From positions 1 to 8,321 of the forward strand of contig JAJYHU010000244.1 of assembly GCA_021784615.1 (NCBI GenBank): 8,321 bases of DNA, in the 5' to 3' direction. The notes under the pieces are model-generated. The model worked only from the letters and a program-made list of their open reading frames with translations. It was not told the DNA's origin and did not search any database. Below, piece by piece: positions 6,161 through 8,321 of the stretch; position 1 is the first letter of the stretch, and every line of letters begins with the position of its first letter. This stretch comes from Acidobacteriota bacterium (GTDB lineage: Bacteria; Acidobacteriota; Terriglobia; UBA7540). The translations under genes and the position numbers were made by a program.

Positions 6161-7579
6161 TTATTGAGCCGGAGCCGTGCAGCCTGATAGGGTGAGCGGA
6201 TTCGGAGAAATAGTGGTTGCCGTATCCGCTGTATAAGAAGCGGTGCCCGCAGCGGTTCCACTTGTGCAGTCCGATGAAGCAGCCGTCACACTGTAACTAG
6301 TGACGCTCGGAGAGGCTTGGGCGTACGTAATCGCATTGTTGCTGAAGGTCCCGACGTTCGGATTGCTGGCAGGTAACAGCAGGTTGAAGTTGGAACAGTC
6401 CCCATTGTTGGAACACGCTGGACTCTGATTAGTCGCTGTGGTTACGGATGGCGGCTGCCCCGAAACTCCGAACACCGGAATAACGACGCTGGTCGCAGAG
6501 CCGCCCGCCGGAGTAAGGGACATCGTGGGCGTCAGAGTGACGGGCACAGCGGCGTCGGTATCCACCTGTCCTTCGATCCCCGCCGCTCCGCCGTAAGTGG
6601 TGTTTGGACTCGTACTCTCAGGTACAAGCGGGATCGGTCCCAGGTTCGTTCCGAGCGGGACGCTGAAGGCGACGGTCGGATTGTAAGTCGTTGAAGTTAC
6701 CCCCAACGTTCCTGTCTGTGCCGCCACCACAATGTCGTAATATTCACCAGGCAGCGGACAGACAAAGAACTTGCCGTTGGAATCGGTCGTCGTCGAATCC
6801 TTGACCACCTCGACTCCGCCCGTAGGCTGCTCAAAAAGCACGGTCGCATTGGCGACCGGCGTGCTGGTACCACTTACCACCACCGTGCCGCTGATGGAGT
6901 TCATATTCTGGGTGACTTCCCCGGCAAACAAAACCGGCTTCAGCCGGTACATGCCGTTGCCTTCCTGAACGATGGACGCGCAACTTTGAAAATCGATATT
7001 GAGGTCCACACTTTGTCCGGCGGTGATGGTCAGGCCGCCGCTGACGATGTTGGTGGAAGGAATCTTGATGCCCGTCTGGACTTCGCTGGGCAGTTGAAGT
7101 TCCGCAGTGCCGCTTCCCGTTACCACACAGTTCCAGCCGTTGCTACCGCTGGCGCCGCAGCGATTGGAAGAATTTGAGGGGGCGCTGTTAGCGAGCAAGT
7201 AGAGGCGAATCTGCTGGTACTTGCCCGGTGGCAGCGGGCCGCTGGAGCCCAGCGACTTTAGCAGGCAGATTGTGTTGGAATTCGCCAGACTGAGCAGGTC
7301 AACCTGCATGGGCGAATTGGGTTCAACCAGCGTCTGCCAGCCGCTGTCGTTAGGGCCGGCATTGCCGTTGATGTTCGCTGTTACTTTGGTCACCGTCACA
7401 TAGACCTTGCTGAACGCATAAGTACACGTAGCCGGGTCAGTCATGCTGACGTTCGCCGTCCCGGTCGTCGCCGCTGTGGGCTGGCTGCTGCCCCCGCAAC
7501 TGGTCAAGCCAACAACACTTAATGTCAAAGCGAACGAAAGCAGCACGATATTATGAAATCGTACTCGACTGTTGTGCAT
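6161..7579 (-). CDS. DUF4382-type lipoprotein with carboxypeptidase-regulatory-like repeat
   Basis: This 472-residue exported lipoprotein has no known function. Residues 1-27 are a lipoprotein signal peptide ending in L-T-S-C28, followed by GGSSQP. Residues about 40-220 fit DUF4382: TANVSMTDPATC, then FSKVYVTVTKVTANI, WQTLVEPNSPMQVDLLSLAN, LPPGKYQQIRLYL, an LQLPSEVQTGIKIP segment and a final MYRLKPVLFAGEV. Residues about 227-290 (SISGTVVVSGTSTPVANATV, then TTTDSNGKFFVCPLPGEYYD) form a carboxypeptidase-regulatory-like beta sandwich. The remainder to 472 is Ser/Thr/Pro-rich with cysteines at 389, 395, 438 and 467 that could form disulfides. ATG7579 is preferred over a start at 7612 because GGAGG lies 9 bases upstream and the signal peptide is then normal. 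Confidence 0.88.
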   Translation of the reverse strand: MHNSRVRFHNIVLLSFALTLSVVGLTSCGGSSQPTAATTGTANVSMTDPATCTYAFSKVYVTVTKVTANINGNAGPNDSGWQTLVEPNSPMQVDLLSLANSNTICLLKSLGSSGPLPPGKYQQIRLYLLANSAPSNSSNRCGASGSNGWNCVVTGSGTAELQLPSEVQTGIKIPSTNIVSGGLTITAGQSVDLNIDFQSCASIVQEGNGMYRLKPVLFAGEVTQNMNSISGTVVVSGTSTPVANATVLFEQPTGGVEVVKDSTTTDSNGKFFVCPLPGEYYDIVVAAQTGTLGVTSTTYNPTVAFSVPLGTNLGPIPLVPESTSPNTTYGGAAGIEGQVDTDAAVPVTLTPTMSLTPAGGSATSVVIPVFGVSGQPPSVTTATNQSPACSNNGDCSNFNLLLPASNPNVGTFSNNAITYAQASPSVTSYSVTAASSDCTSGTAAGTASYTADTATTISPNPLTLSGCTAPAQ

Positions 7580-7875
7580 GTTAGAAATCCTCCGCAAGAA
7601 GATGCTCTCCACTACCGATCAATACCAGTCCCTCAAACTCAAGAGCCGCTAGCTTCCCTGCATAGTAAACTCTGCCTGGAACAAGACTTTTCGCTGGAAT
7701 AATCCCCAGACCTGAACTGTTGTGCCACATGAACTATTCTACTCCAGCTCATTCCAAAAACAATCCCGCTTGGAGCAGGAGGTTATCGTTGGAGATACTA
7801 GCGAATAAGTACACCAAGAATCAATCTCTCTTATGCTGCCAAAACGGCGGCAAAAGATCCTTTCCCCGATGCGAC

Positions 7876-7890
7876 GGCCCCGCCGGGGCC
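7876..7890. repeat. Short GC-rich hairpin
   Basis: GGCCCC at 7876-7881 and GGGGCC at 7885-7890 form a 6-bp stem with a 3-base loop, with no T-run on either side. It sits in the 375-base gene-free stretch 7580-7954 upstream of the lipoprotein gene, in which I see no other feature beyond that gene's RBS (7589-7593). Confidence 0.35.
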
Positions 7891-7954
7891 AAGGGAGCCT
7901 CAGGCCCAAGCATTCGGCGTGGGCTCAAGAATTGCGCAAGAAGCGCTTCGCCCG

Positions 7955-8077
7955 CTAGTGTAGTGTCCTGTAATTGAGTGGACAATGTAGCGCCGCCGTC
8001 CCGGCGGCATTTGCAAGGCAGGATGCCGGCGTTACGGACGTGCCGCTTGTCCAGTTATTTCGCGGACACTACACTAG
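7955..8077. mobile_element. MITE-like element with CTAG-flanked terminal inverted repeats
   Basis: CTAGTGTAGTGTCC at 7955-7968 is the exact reverse complement of 8064-8077. Counting inward without gaps, TGGACAA (7979-7985) again pairs with TTGTCCA (8047-8053), so the ends match at 25 of 31 positions. The interior is too short for a transposase and carries a perfect GCCGCCG (7992-7998) / CGGCGGC (8002-8008) hairpin. The outermost CTAG on both sides suggests insertion at a CTAG site with a TA or CTAG duplication, as is known for IS630/Tc1-type transposons. The family assignment is inference. Confidence 0.7.
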
Positions 8078-8127
8078 AGCCGCCCCACCGATTATCGGCC
8101 CGTCGTCATACTGACCGTCAGAGAGCT

Positions 8128-8321
8128 TTACCTCACGGCGCCTAGCCGGTGTTGCAGGCTATCTGTGGCGGCAACCGTTTGATTCGGAACGGAGTTTACG
8201 GCGGACACTCCAGTTCCCTGGTATTTCGGCGCGCTCACGTATCCGTGCATATGATTCTTGCTAATCTCGTTGATGACAAGCTCCAACGGCTGCCCGTTTT
8301 CGTCCATATAAAACATCACCG
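8128..8321 (-). CDS. C-terminal part of an unrecognised protein (runs off right edge)
   Basis: A minus-strand frame is open from the right edge to TAA 8128-8130, giving at least 63 residues. It begins MFYMDENGQPLELVINEISK, continues NHMHGYVSAPKYQGTG and ends in a low-complexity polar tail (NQTVAATDSLQHRLGAVR). The FYMDENGQPLELVINE stretch looks like strand-turn-strand in a beta-rich domain, and the tail like an unstructured C-terminus. No RBS precedes the early ATG or GTG codons within the visible part, so the start is probably outside the window. I do not recognise the family. Confidence 0.6.
   Translation of the reverse strand, partial: VMFYMDENGQPLELVINEISKNHMHGYVSAPKYQGTGVSAVNSVPNQTVAATDSLQHRLGAVR

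Noticed and set aside
7720..7977. 85-codon plus-strand ORF upstream of the MITE
   Set aside because: It has no RBS, low-complexity composition, and it runs into the MITE terminal repeat.

Overview
The window looks like a chromosomal segment of an Acidobacteriota-type bacterium (inference). The support is indirect: moderately GC-rich coding sequence, a DUF4382-type lipoprotein followed by a carboxypeptidase-regulatory-like repeat, a Tat-exported formylglycine sulfatase, and good Shine-Dalgarno sites on most genes. No rRNA or other strong taxonomic marker is present.

Bases 1-3803 read as the integrase-proximal end of a tRNA-anchored integrative element or genomic island. From left to right it holds: a Phd/YefM-type antitoxin overlapping a PIN-domain toxin; a possible short minus-strand ORF or gene tail; a 34-bp-period repeat patch; a HigB-HigA toxin-antitoxin operon whose promoter contains a palindromic operator; a minus-strand excisionase-like HTH gene carrying an apparent one-base frameshift; a divergent control region; a 56-residue Cys-rich protein whose stop codon overlaps the integrase start (ATGA); and a complete tyrosine recombinase. 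The recombinase reads into the 3' end of a minus-strand tRNA(CAU), probably tRNA-Ile2, which is the likely attachment site. The other end of the element is not in the window and probably lies to the left.

Right of the tRNA the sequence looks like resident chromosome, with most genes on the minus strand: a secreted sulfatase, a start-less coding-like remnant, a clear intrinsic terminator, a large DUF4382 lipoprotein, a roughly 120-bp MITE-like element with CTAG-flanked terminal inverted repeats, and the C-terminal end of an unrecognised protein running off the right edge.

The island genes fit together simply. Integrase, probable excisionase and the small coupled protein form the mobility module, and the two toxin-antitoxin pairs probably stabilise the element. 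The most unusual points are the small Cys-rich ORF coupled to the integrase, the integrase C-terminus written in antisense tRNA, the frameshifted xis-like gene, the palindrome that covers the antitoxin ribosome-binding site, and the possibly leaderless higB.
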